Positions 7,329 through 15,737 are shown, counted from the first letter of the stretch. The stretch: 16,642 nt of DNA from JAHFUI01 sp041485905 (GCA_041485905.1 JBGPKK010000100.1:1-16642); one strand, 5' to 3'. Numbers and translations are program-made. Notes: generated by a model from the sequence alone, not told the origin.

Positions 7329-7354
7329 AAAGGGCTGAGAATTCTTCGCCCTTT
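7329..7354 (+). promoter_or_regulatory. Stem-loop just upstream of the ribosome site of the first receptor
   Basis: A perfect 7-base stem, AAAGGGC (7329-7335) and GCCCTTT (7348-7354), surrounds a 12-base loop containing the palindrome AGAATTCT. AAGGAG (7359-7364) follows 4 bases later and lies 5 bases before the ATG at 7370. The structure could be a leader hairpin or an operator. It has no counterpart before the second receptor. Confidence 0.4.
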
Positions 7355-7369
7355 CAATAAGGAGTTTCC

Positions 7370-10300
7370 ATGCGTTTGTTGAGAAGCGTGTTGTTCGTTC
7401 TCAGCGGGCTGTTGATCGTGCCCTCACTCGCGTTCGCGCAAGCCTCAGTCACCGGCGTCGTGAAGGACGCGTCGGGTGCAGTGCTGCCGGGCGTCAGCGT
7501 TGAAGTTGCCAGCCCCGTGCTGATTGAAAAAGTTCGCACGGACGTCACCGACGGCAGCGGGCTGTACCGCATCGTCAACCTGCTCCCTGGCACGTACACC
7601 GTCACCTTTTCGCTGACCGGCTTCAGCACCGTCAAGCGCGAGGGCATCGAGCTGAGCGGTTCGTTCATCGCGACGATCAACGCGGACATGAAGATCGGCG
7701 GGGTCGCCGAGACGATCACGGTCCTCGGCGAGACGCCGATTGTCGACGTGCAAAGCGTCCGGCGGCAGACAACCCTCAGCAACGAGGTACTGACGACGGT
7801 TCCGACCGCGCGGTCGTGGGCGGCCACCGCCGTGCTGATTCCCGGGATCATCATCCAGGCCGGCACCAGCGCGGATATTCAGGTCACGCCCCAAATGACC
7901 GTGTTCGGCGGAGCGGGCGGGCGCGCGAACGAGGGACGCATGCAGGTGGACGGCCTCAACACCGGCGCCGCACTAAACGGCGGCGGCGTGTCCACGTACG
8001 TGGCCGACATCTCGAACGCCGCCGAAGTGGTCACCACGACATCGGGCGGCATGGGTGAAGCGGAAGTCGGCGGACCCTCGCTGAGCATCGTGCCGAAGAG
8101 CGGCGGCAACACGGTCAAGGGCCAGCTGTATCTGTCCGGTGTCAGCAGCGGCATGGTTGGCAGCAACTTCACGCCGGCGCTGCAGACCGCCGGCCTGGCG
8201 GTGCCCGGTGTGTTGCTCCAGCAGTGGGACTACACCGGCGGCGTCGGCGGGCCGCTCAAGAAGGACCGTCTGTGGTACTACGGCACACTGCGCGACGAAG
8301 GACAGCATCGATCGATTCCCGGCATCTATCCCAATCTGAACGCCGGAGACCCGACGAAGTTCACGTATGCGCCGGACCTGACCAAACAAGCGCAAGGCGC
8401 CGAGAGCTTCCAGCTCGCCAGCCTTCGCCTGACGTTCCAGGCCACGCCGCGCAACAAGTTCAACTACCATCAGGATTGGCAGTTGCCGTGCAACGGCTCG
8501 GCGTTCAACACGACCGCCGATGCGTGCCGCAACCAGCCCGCCTCCGGCGCCGTCGTCGGGTCGCTCGGCCTGGGCGGGTTGGGGTCGACCACGTCTCCCG
8601 AAACGGCCGGGTACCTGCACGTCCTGGTGAAGAACAGCCAGTTCACGTGGTCGTCCCCCGCGACCAACCGGTTGCTGCTCGAAGCCGGCCTGGGGTCGTA
8701 TCGTGCGGCGTGGGGCCCGAATGAAAGCCCGGGGAACCCGACGCGGGGCCTCGCAAGGATCACCGAACAGGCGAGCCAGAATTTCAACGGTACGCCCATC
8801 GGCGCGGGCCTGGCCTACCGTTCCGCGAACTGGCCCGAGGACTGGGACAACCCGAACACGTGGCGCGCCACGGCTTCGTACGTCACGGGCTCGCACACCT
8901 TCAAGGTCGGCTACGTCGGTGGTTATCTGGTGGAAGACATCCAGAACCACGGGAACGATCTCAACCTGGCGTACACGTTCAACGGCGGCAAACCCGCGTC
9001 GCTCACCGAGAGCCTCAGGGTCTACACCCAAAGCGACCGCGTCAGGTACACCGCGCTGTACGGGCAGGACCAGTGGACGATGGGGCGAATGACGATCCAG
9101 GGCGCGCTGCGTTTCGACAACGCGTGGAGCTATTCGCCGGCACAGACGATCGGTCCGGCTTTGATTCTTGGTCAGACCTTCCTGTCGACGCCGCTGAGCT
9201 TCGACAGAACGGATGGCGTCAACTACAAGGACATCTCGCCGCGCGGCGGCTTCGCGCTCGACGTCTTCGGCAACGGCAAGACGTCGGTCAAAGTCAACGC
9301 CGGCAAGTACATGGATCCGGCGAGCAACCTCAACAACAACTACTCGATCTCCAACCCCATCGCGCGCATCTCGACCTCGGCGCTTCGTACCTGGACCGAC
9401 GTCCCCCGGCCGGGGTTCACGGGGATCGCGGGCGACAACATTCCTCAGTGCGATTTCACGAACAATCTCGAGAATGGCGAGTGCGCGGCTACCAACTCCA
9501 CCACCTTCGGGACCGCAACGCGTATCACCTCTGCCATCGACCCCGCGCTTATCAACGGGTGGGGCATCCGTCCGAGGGACTGGCAGTTCGGCGCGTCGGT
9601 GCAGCAGGAACTGCTGCCCCGCGTGTCGGTGGAGATCGGGTACTTCAAGCGGTGGCTCCAGAACTTCACCGCCATCGACAACCAGAACCTGGGCTCCGCT
9701 GATTTCACCGCGTTCAGCATCACGGCGCCGTCCGATTCGCGGCTGCCCAACGGCGGCAACTACACGGTCGGCACGCTCTACAACGTCACCCCGGATGGAT
9801 TTCTGCGCGCAGCGAGCAACAACATCACGGACGCCGGACGCTTCGGTACGCAGTATTCGAGCTACAACGGCATGCTGTTCAACATCAGCGCCCGTGCGAG
9901 CAAGGGCCTGACGTTGCAAGGCGGCATCAACAGCGGCAAAACCGTGACGGACAGCTGCGAGATCCGGGCACAGTTGCCGGAGACCAGCCCGACCAACGCG
10001 TACTGCCACAACGATCCAGGTCTCATCACCAAGATGAGCGCGGTTGGATCCTACGTCGTGCCGAAGATCGACGTCCTCTTCGCGGGAACGCTCAGAAGCG
10101 ACCAGGGCGCCGCGCTCGCGGCCAACTGGAACGCGCCGACCGCCACGGTCATCAACCCCGCGCTCAACCGGACGATTTCGGGAGGCGCCACAACTCTCAA
10201 CCTCAATATCCTGCCTCCCGGCTCGGTGTGGGGCGATCGCGTGAACGAGATCGATCTTCGTTTCGCGAAGATTCTGCGGTTCGGCCGGATGCGCACCAAC

Positions 10301-10444
10301 GTCGGGGTCGACGTCTACAACATCCTGAACTCGAACGCGATTCTGCAATACAACCAGACGTTCACGCCGGGCGGCGCGTGGCTGGCGCCGCAATCGGTGC
10401 TGACGCCGCGCTTCCTGAAGATCAGCGCGCAGATCGATTTCTAG
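7370..10444 (+). CDS. TonB-dependent outer-membrane receptor, Oar-like, copy 1
   Basis: This 1024-residue outer-membrane beta-barrel transporter is driven by TonB-ExbBD from the inner membrane. A Sec signal peptide (residues 1-23, cleavage after AFA) precedes a carboxypeptidase-regulatory-like Ig fold (about 26-105; GVVKDASGAVLPGV, GLYRIVNLLPGTYTVTF). A TonB-box-like ETITVLG lies at 114-120, a plug domain with MQVDGLNTGAALNGG at about 125-240, and a large barrel from about 245, ending in a terminal Phe (SAQIDF) as expected for barrel insertion. Cysteine pairs C374/C386, C694/C705 and C863/C879 probably form disulfides in outer loops. AAGGAG 5 bases before the ATG supports the start. Its neighbour at 10641 is a paralogue. 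The substrate cannot be read from the sequence; members of this family carry oligosaccharides, peptides or other large ligands. Confidence 0.95.
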   Translation: MRLLRSVLFVLSGLLIVPSLAFAQASVTGVVKDASGAVLPGVSVEVASPVLIEKVRTDVTDGSGLYRIVNLLPGTYTVTFSLTGFSTVKREGIELSGSFIATINADMKIGGVAETITVLGETPIVDVQSVRRQTTLSNEVLTTVPTARSWAATAVLIPGIIIQAGTSADIQVTPQMTVFGGAGGRANEGRMQVDGLNTGAALNGGGVSTYVADISNAAEVVTTTSGGMGEAEVGGPSLSIVPKSGGNTVKGQLYLSGVSSGMVGSNFTPALQTAGLAVPGVLLQQWDYTGGVGGPLKKDRLWYYGTLRDEGQHRSIPGIYPNLNAGDPTKFTYAPDLTKQAQGAESFQLASLRLTFQATPRNKFNYHQDWQLPCNGSAFNTTADACRNQPASGAVVGSLGLGGLGSTTSPETAGYLHVLVKNSQFTWSSPATNRLLLEAGLGSYRAAWGPNESPGNPTRGLARITEQASQNFNGTPIGAGLAYRSANWPEDWDNPNTWRATASYVTGSHTFKVGYVGGYLVEDIQNHGNDLNLAYTFNGGKPASLTESLRVYTQSDRVRYTALYGQDQWTMGRMTIQGALRFDNAWSYSPAQTIGPALILGQTFLSTPLSFDRTDGVNYKDISPRGGFALDVFGNGKTSVKVNAGKYMDPASNLNNNYSISNPIARISTSALRTWTDVPRPGFTGIAGDNIPQCDFTNNLENGECAATNSTTFGTATRITSAIDPALINGWGIRPRDWQFGASVQQELLPRVSVEIGYFKRWLQNFTAIDNQNLGSADFTAFSITAPSDSRLPNGGNYTVGTLYNVTPDGFLRAASNNITDAGRFGTQYSSYNGMLFNISARASKGLTLQGGINSGKTVTDSCEIRAQLPETSPTNAYCHNDPGLITKMSAVGSYVVPKIDVLFAGTLRSDQGAALAANWNAPTATVINPALNRTISGGATTLNLNILPPGSVWGDRVNEIDLRFAKILRFGRMRTNVGVDVYNILNSNAILQYNQTFTPGGAWLAPQSVLTPRFLKISAQIDF

Positions 10445-10550
10445 CAAGTCCGGTAGGGCTGGTAGGTCGGGTTGGTCTGGTAGGTTTTCCTACCCGGTCA
10501 ACCTGCCCTACCGACCCACCCGCCCCACCTGACCTACCTGCCCTTCCGCC
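10445..10550. repeat. GGTAGG-type inverted repeat after the first receptor
   Basis: A G-rich arm of GGTAGG/GGTCGGG units (about 10448-10484) and a C-rich arm of CCTACC/CCGACC units (10489-10550) meet at a perfect 6-base stem, GGTAGG-TTTT-CCTACC (10479-10494). It begins just after the stop codon. It shares GTCCGGTAGGG and the 17-base GGTCTGGTAGGTTTTCC with the element after the second receptor. It may act as a transcription or mRNA 3'-end structure. The rest of the gap to 10640 holds only a candidate promoter and a ribosome site. Confidence 0.8.
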
Positions 10551-10564
10551 GGCTCCGTTTGCAG

Positions 10565-10593
10565 TTGATTTCCTTCTGAGTCGGCTGTAAAAC
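10565..10593 (+). promoter_or_regulatory. Weak candidate promoter of the second TonB-dependent receptor
   Basis: TTGATT (10565-10570) and TAAAAC (10588-10593), each 4 of 6 consensus bases, are spaced by 17 bases about 48 bases before the ATG at 10641. Confidence 0.25.
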
Positions 10594-10640
10594 CCCACAC
10601 AACGCTCCGCGGATCATTCCAATCACCGTCAGGAGGCCAC

Positions 10641-13600
10641 ATGCGCAAGCTGCTCCGGGTCCTTTTCGCCCTCACAACCCTGAGCATGGTGCCGGCGGCC
10701 GCCTGGGCGCAGGCATCCATCACCGGCGTCGTCAAGGACGCGTCGGGAGCCGTGCTGCCTGGCGTCACCGTGGAAGCCTCCAGCCCGGTGCTGATCGAAA
10801 AAGTCCGTTCGGCCTTCACCGACGGCACGGGGCAATACCGCATCGTCGACCTTTTGCCCGGCACCTACGCGGTCACGTTCACGCTGACGGGGTTCAGCAC
10901 GGTGAAGCGCGACGGAATCGAGTTGAGTGGGTCGTTTACCGCGACGATCAACACGGACCTCAAAGTCGGCACGGTCCAGGAAACGATCACAGTCACGGGT
11001 GAAACGCCGATTGTCGACGTGCAGAGCGTGCGCCGGCAGACGACGGTCGGCAACGACACGCTGACGTCGATCCCGACGGCGCGCTCGTGGGCCGCGACCG
11101 CCGTGCTGATTCCGGCCATCGCCACACAGTCGGGCAGTGCGGCGGACGTCCAGGTGACGCCGCAGATGACGGTGTTCGGTGGGTCGGGCGGCCGTCCGAA
11201 TGAGGGGCGCATGCAGGTCGATGGTCTGAACACCGGCGCGGCGCTCAACGGCGGCGGCGTCTCCACCTACATCGCCGACATCAGCAATGCGGCAGAGGTG
11301 GTGCTCACGACGTCCGGCGGTTTGGGAGAGGCCGAGGTCGGTGGACCGACGCTCAGCATCGTGCCCAAAACCGGCAGCAACCTGATCAAGGGCCAGGTCT
11401 ATCTGTCCGGCGTGCCGAATGGATGGGTCGGCAGCAACTACAGCGACGACCTGAAGACCCGCGGTCTGGCTACTCCCGGCTCGCTCGTCAGACAGTGGGA
11501 TTTTTCGGGAGGCGTCGGCGGTCCCATTAAAAAGGACAGGCTCTGGTTCTACCTGACCGGGCGCGACGAAGGACAGTATCGGACGATCCCGGGCATCTAT
11601 CCGAACATGAACGCGGGCGACGCCACCAAGTGGCTCTATGCGCCGGATACGAGTAAACAAGCTCAGGGCGCGGAGAGCTGGCAGATCGCCACGCTGCGCC
11701 TGACGCTGCAGGCGTCGCCGCGCAACAAGTTCAATTTCCACTGGGACGAGCAGATGCCGTGCAACGGATCCACCTATACCAAGGACGCGGACGGGTGCCG
11801 CCAGCAGCCGGTCGCGGGCGCGTTTGTCGGCTCCCTTGGCCTCGGTGGGCTGTCGGGCACGACGTCGCCCGAAATCGCGAACTACCTGCATTCCTTCCAG
11901 CGCGTGCGGCAGCTCACGTGGACGTCGCCGGTGACGAACCGGGTGCTCCTGGAGGGCGGCATCGGTTCACTGGGCGTACGATGGGGACCGATGGACATGC
12001 CGGGGAATCCCACCCGATCGCTCGTGCGCATGCAGGAGCAGTGCGCGGGCGGCTGCGCCGCGAACGGCGGCATTGCGAACCTGATCTACCGCTCGGCCAA
12101 CTGGTCGAACAACTGGAACGGCACACACACCTGGCGCGGATCGGCGTCGTACGTGACAGGCGCCCACAGCATGAAGTTCGGCGTGCTGGGTGGCTTTCTG
12201 GTCAACGACTTCACGAACCTCTCGAACGACTCCAATCTCATGTTCCGGGTCAATAACGGCATCCCGAACCTGATTACGGAGACGGCGCTCCCGCTGAATA
12301 TCCGTCGGAGGGTCCGGTACGACGCGCTTTACGCTCAGGAGCAGTGGACGCAGGGACGCATGACGCTGCAAGGCGCGTTGCGCTTCGATCACGCGTGGAG
12401 CTATTTCGACGAGCAGACGATCGGGCCGTCGAACTACCTGCCGATCTCGACTTCGTTCCCGGTTACCGAGGGCGTTGCGGGCTACAAGGACCTCTCGCCG
12501 CGCGGCGGTCTGGCGTACGACCTGTTCGGCAACGGCAAGACCTCCGTCAAGGTGAACGTCGGCAAGTACCTCGAGCCGGCCAGCAACAACAACGGCAGCT
12601 ACTCCATCTCGGACCCGAACGGGCGCATCACCACGTCCGTCACGCGGGCGTGGACCGACGGCAACACCAACTTCAAGCCGGACTGCGATCTCGTGAACGG
12701 CCTCGGGCAGGATAACCGCGCCGGCGGCGGTGATTTCTGCGGTCCGATCAACGACCTCAACTTTGGGAAGCCGGTGTTCAGCAACACCATCGACCCGGCC
12801 ATCCTTGCGGGCTGGAGCATCCGCCCGAATGACTGGGGCGTCGGCGTTTCAGTCCAGCAGGAAGTGCTCTCACGCGTCTCGGTGGAGGTCGGGTACTTCC
12901 GCCGCTGGTTCGGCAACTTCATCGCCACAGACAATCGGGCCCTGGCCGCGTCGGACTTCACGCAGTTCAGCGTGACGGCGCCTTCGGATTCTCGTCTGCC
13001 GGGGGGCGGCGGCTACACGGTGTCCAATCTCTACAACGTCACGCAGGCCGGATTCCTGCGCCCGCCCGACAACTTGATCACCGATGCCGCCAACTACGGC
13101 GAGCAGTATCAGCGCTACAACGGCGTGCTGATCAACGTCAGCGTCCGGCCGCGCAACGGTCTGACGTTCCAGGGCGGCATCAATACTGGCAAGACCGTGC
13201 AGGACAACTGCGCCGTTCGCGCGCAGGTGCCCGAACTGACGACGATCGCGGCCGGCAGCATCACCTGGCCGACGGTGAACCCGACCAACCCGTTCTGCCA
13301 CGCGGACCCGGGCTTCATCACGCGCGCGACCGGTTTCGGGTCGTACCTCGTGCCGAAAGTCGACGTCCAGATCAGCGGAACGTTCAGAAGCGATCAGGGC
13401 GGCGTCCTCGCCGCGAACTGGAACGCGAACAACACGGTGCTTCAGCCGATCCTCAGTAGGGTGATCTCGGGCGGTCTGCAGAACCTGACGATCAATCTGG
13501 TCGAGCCGGGTCAGGTGTGGGGCGACCGGGTCAACGAGGTCGACCTGCGAATCGCGAAGGTCCTGCGGTTCGGGCGGACGCGGACCAGCGTCGGGGTCGA

Positions 13601-13748
13601 CATCTTCAACCTGATCAACTCCGCGGCGGTCCTCACGTACAACCAAACGTACAACCCGAACGTCCTGTCCGGTCCGGGAGCCTGGCTGCAGCCGCTGTCG
13701 GTGCTGACGCCGCGGTTCGTGAAAATCGGCGCGCAGATCGATTTCTAG
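10641..13748 (+). CDS. TonB-dependent outer-membrane receptor, Oar-like, copy 2
   Basis: This 1035-residue protein is a paralogue of the receptor at 7370 with the same architecture. It has a signal peptide (1-23, cleavage after AWA), a carboxypeptidase-regulatory-like domain (about 26-105), ETITVTG (114-120, TonB-box-like), a plug with MQVDGLNTGAALNGG, and a barrel ending in a terminal Phe (GAQIDF). By eye the two align without a gap to about residue 590, with roughly four of five residues identical over mature residues 25-160. They diverge more in the barrel loops. The three cysteine pairs of copy 1 are kept (C374/C386, C682/C700, C857/C886), and an extra CAGGC pair appears at 468-472. A loop of about 12 residues is added before C886. 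AGGAGG (10631-10636) supports the start. The pair looks like a tandem duplication followed by divergence of ligand loops. Confidence 0.95.
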   Translation: MRKLLRVLFALTTLSMVPAAAWAQASITGVVKDASGAVLPGVTVEASSPVLIEKVRSAFTDGTGQYRIVDLLPGTYAVTFTLTGFSTVKRDGIELSGSFTATINTDLKVGTVQETITVTGETPIVDVQSVRRQTTVGNDTLTSIPTARSWAATAVLIPAIATQSGSAADVQVTPQMTVFGGSGGRPNEGRMQVDGLNTGAALNGGGVSTYIADISNAAEVVLTTSGGLGEAEVGGPTLSIVPKTGSNLIKGQVYLSGVPNGWVGSNYSDDLKTRGLATPGSLVRQWDFSGGVGGPIKKDRLWFYLTGRDEGQYRTIPGIYPNMNAGDATKWLYAPDTSKQAQGAESWQIATLRLTLQASPRNKFNFHWDEQMPCNGSTYTKDADGCRQQPVAGAFVGSLGLGGLSGTTSPEIANYLHSFQRVRQLTWTSPVTNRVLLEGGIGSLGVRWGPMDMPGNPTRSLVRMQEQCAGGCAANGGIANLIYRSANWSNNWNGTHTWRGSASYVTGAHSMKFGVLGGFLVNDFTNLSNDSNLMFRVNNGIPNLITETALPLNIRRRVRYDALYAQEQWTQGRMTLQGALRFDHAWSYFDEQTIGPSNYLPISTSFPVTEGVAGYKDLSPRGGLAYDLFGNGKTSVKVNVGKYLEPASNNNGSYSISDPNGRITTSVTRAWTDGNTNFKPDCDLVNGLGQDNRAGGGDFCGPINDLNFGKPVFSNTIDPAILAGWSIRPNDWGVGVSVQQEVLSRVSVEVGYFRRWFGNFIATDNRALAASDFTQFSVTAPSDSRLPGGGGYTVSNLYNVTQAGFLRPPDNLITDAANYGEQYQRYNGVLINVSVRPRNGLTFQGGINTGKTVQDNCAVRAQVPELTTIAAGSITWPTVNPTNPFCHADPGFITRATGFGSYLVPKVDVQISGTFRSDQGGVLAANWNANNTVLQPILSRVISGGLQNLTINLVEPGQVWGDRVNEVDLRIAKVLRFGRTRTSVGVDIFNLINSAAVLTYNQTYNPNVLSGPGAWLQPLSVLTPRFVKIGAQIDF

Positions 13749-13862
13749 CAGGTCCGGTAGGGCCGGAGGTCGGGTAGGGCTGGTACGTCAGGTCGGTCTG
13801 GTAGGTTTTCCCACCCCTACCTGACCCACCTGACCCACCAGGCCTACCTGCCCCACCTGCCG
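13749..13862. repeat. GGTAGG-type inverted repeat after the second receptor
   Basis: The G-rich arm (13750-13805; GGTAGGG, GGTCGG units), TTTT loop (13806-13809) and C-rich arm (13810-13862; CCTACCTGACCC and related units) have the same plan as the element at 10445. The central stem GGTAGG/CCCACC has one mismatch. It ends about 20 bases before the start of the lactonase gene and fills nearly the whole spacer. Confidence 0.8.
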
Positions 13863-13882
13863 TTTGCTGTAGCATTGCGGTC

Positions 13883-14764
13883 ATGCGGCACTTCCCGCTC
13901 TTCGCACTTCTTGTTCTCTATTCGTGGCATCAAGCTTCAGCCGGATCCCAAGCCGCCAAACCGCAGCCGCCGAAGACACCTCGTCTTTACGTCTTCGACG
14001 GCGGCACCCTCGACGTCGCCGACACCGGCCGGTTCCGGCTGAAAAAGGAAGAGGTCGCCACCGACAAGCTGTCGGTCGCCTGCTTTCTGATCGCGCACCC
14101 GAAAGGCACGTTGATGTGGGATGGCTGCGCGGTCCCCGACAGCGCGTGGAAACCCAACGGCACGCCCGTCAGACAGCGGCTCGTCCTTCCCGACGCGCAA
14201 GAGCGATTCGTCACGATCGTCAAGCCCCTTCGGGCGCAACTGGCCGACGCCGGCTACGACCCGGCGGACATCACGTATGTGGCGCTGTCGCACTATCACT
14301 ACGACCACACGGCGAACGCCAACGACTTTGCCCGCTCGACGTGGCTGGCGCGGAAGATCGAGCGCGACGCGATGTTCGCCGACACGCCGCCCGATCTCAC
14401 GCAGCCGGCGAGTTATGCGGCGCTGCGGACCAGCAAGACCGTCGTCATGAAGAACGACGAGTACGACGTCTTCGGCGATCGGACGGTCGTCATCAAGCTG
14501 GCGCCCGGCCACACGCCCGGCCACCAGGTGCTGTACGTGAAGCTCGCGAACACCGGAGGCGTCGTGCTGTCCGGCGATCTCTATCACTATCCGGAGGAGC
14601 GCACGCTCGGCCGCGTGCCCACGTTCGAGTTCAACCAGGAGCAAACCGTCAGGGCCAGAGCGTCCATCGAGGCGTTCCTGAAAAGGACCGGCGCCCAGCT
14701 CTGGATTCAGCACGACTTCACGGGGAACGCGAAGCTGAAGAAAGCGCCGCAGTACTACGACTAG
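13883..14764 (+). CDS. Exported metallo-beta-lactamase-fold lactonase, AHL-lactonase type
   Basis: This is probably a dinuclear-zinc hydrolase that opens lactone rings. The 293-residue protein has a signal peptide (1-20, cleavage after ASA). The HxHxDH metal motif is H137-Y-H139-Y-D141-H142, in LSHYHYDHTAN, and is followed by GHTPGH (209-214), SGD with D232, and H277 in QHDF. This set matches the seven metal ligands of N-acyl-homoserine-lactone lactonases such as AiiA, and the long N-terminal part before HxHxDH (FDGGTLDVAD) also fits that branch. The homologous lactonases are usually cytoplasmic, so the signal peptide is notable. Substrate could be AHLs, gamma-butyrolactone-like compounds or sugar lactones. 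It is the first gene of a three-gene run; the next starts 19 bases after its stop. The ribosome site is weak (GCGG), and the start was chosen for the signal peptide. Confidence 0.8.
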   Translation: MRHFPLFALLVLYSWHQASAGSQAAKPQPPKTPRLYVFDGGTLDVADTGRFRLKKEEVATDKLSVACFLIAHPKGTLMWDGCAVPDSAWKPNGTPVRQRLVLPDAQERFVTIVKPLRAQLADAGYDPADITYVALSHYHYDHTANANDFARSTWLARKIERDAMFADTPPDLTQPASYAALRTSKTVVMKNDEYDVFGDRTVVIKLAPGHTPGHQVLYVKLANTGGVVLSGDLYHYPEERTLGRVPTFEFNQEQTVRARASIEAFLKRTGAQLWIQHDFTGNAKLKKAPQYYD

Positions 14765-14783
14765 GCTTCAGGAGAGGTATCGC

Positions 14784-15737
14784 ATGGATCGACGAGAGCT
14801 CCTCCGTGGCATGACCGCGCTGTCGGCCCTTCCGTACGTGGGATCCGGCTTGAGCCGGATTGCCTATGCACAACAAGGGTCAGGGGACACGACGCGCTTC
14901 TTCCCCGGCTTCAAATCATTCGATTTCCAGACATCCGGCGCGGTGATTCACGGCGTGATCGGCGGCTCGGGGCCGCCCCTGCTGCTCCTTCACGGCGCGC
15001 CGCAGACGCACGTCAGCTGGCGGCTTGTCGCACCAGAGCTCGCGAAGAATTACACGGTGATTGCGCCCGACCTGCGCGGCTATGGCGACAGCAGCAAGCC
15101 CGCCGACGGCGAGAATCACGTGAACTACTCGAAGCGCGCCATGGCGCTCGATCAGGTCGAGGTCATGAAGCATTTCGGCTTCGACCGCTTCCCGGTCGTC
15201 GGCCACGATCGCGGCGGACGCGTCGCGCATCGCATGGCGCTCGACCATCCTGACAAAGTGATGAAGCTGGCGGTGCTCGACATCGTCCCGACTCATTACC
15301 TGTACACGCACGTCACGATCGAGTTTGTGCAGGCCTACTTCCATTGGTTCAACTACCTGCGTCCGGCGCCCGGTCCGGAGACCGAGCTCAAGGCCGCCAA
15401 CGACGCGCAGCTCGCGCGAGCGACGACCGACATCCAGAGGGAATACCTCCGGACCGCCAGTCAGCCGGCGAACATTCACGCGATGTGCGAGGACTACCGT
15501 GCGGGCGCCTCGATCGATCTCAAACACGACGAGGCGGATCTGGCCAGGAAGATTGCCTGTCCGCTGCTGGTGCTGTGGGGCGAGCGTGGGCCGATGGGCC
15601 GGTTGTACGACGTGCTCGCGATCTGGCAGGAGCGCGGAACGAAGGTCAGCGGAAAAGGACTACCGGGCGGCCACAACCTGCAGGAGGACGTTCCCGACCA
15701 GGTCCTCGCAGAAATACGCGCGCTGTTGAAAACCTGA
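14784..15737 (+). CDS. Tat-exported alpha/beta hydrolase resembling fluoroacetate/haloacetate dehalogenase
   Basis: Characterised relatives hydrolyse haloacetates to glycolate and halide (EC 3.8.1.3). The 317-residue protein starts with MDRRELLRG, a twin-arginine motif, a hydrophobic stretch and AYA before residue 30. The hydrolase core has HGAPQTHVSW (70-79), the nucleophile D142 in GHDRGGR (140-146), the acid D166 and H297 in GGHNLQED. Compared with fluoroacetate dehalogenase RPA1163 from memory, the carboxylate-binding arginines (R143, R146) and the halide pocket (H187, W188, Y238 in MCEDYRAG) are all present, and D142-to-H187 and D142-to-D166 spacings are equal. The cap between H187 and Y238 is 13 residues shorter, so substrate range may differ. 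An epoxide hydrolase is less likely: the HGWP motif is absent. GGAGAGG lies 6 bases before the ATG, and the gene is 19 bases after the lactonase stop. Confidence 0.85.
   Translation: MDRRELLRGMTALSALPYVGSGLSRIAYAQQGSGDTTRFFPGFKSFDFQTSGAVIHGVIGGSGPPLLLLHGAPQTHVSWRLVAPELAKNYTVIAPDLRGYGDSSKPADGENHVNYSKRAMALDQVEVMKHFGFDRFPVVGHDRGGRVAHRMALDHPDKVMKLAVLDIVPTHYLYTHVTIEFVQAYFHWFNYLRPAPGPETELKAANDAQLARATTDIQREYLRTASQPANIHAMCEDYRAGASIDLKHDEADLARKIACPLLVLWGERGPMGRLYDVLAIWQERGTKVSGKGLPGGHNLQEDVPDQVLAEIRALLKT

Noticed and set aside
7973..10447. 824-codon open frame antisense to the first receptor
   Set aside because: It is fully opposite a gene with unmistakable receptor domains. Its translation is Arg/Ala/Val-rich without motifs, as expected from antisense reading of GC-rich codons.
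14784..15737. Epoxide hydrolase annotation for the alpha/beta hydrolase
   Set aside because: The oxyanion motif is HGAP rather than HGWP, and the cap carries the His-Trp and Tyr halide residues of haloacetate dehalogenases instead of an evident pair of epoxide-activating tyrosines.
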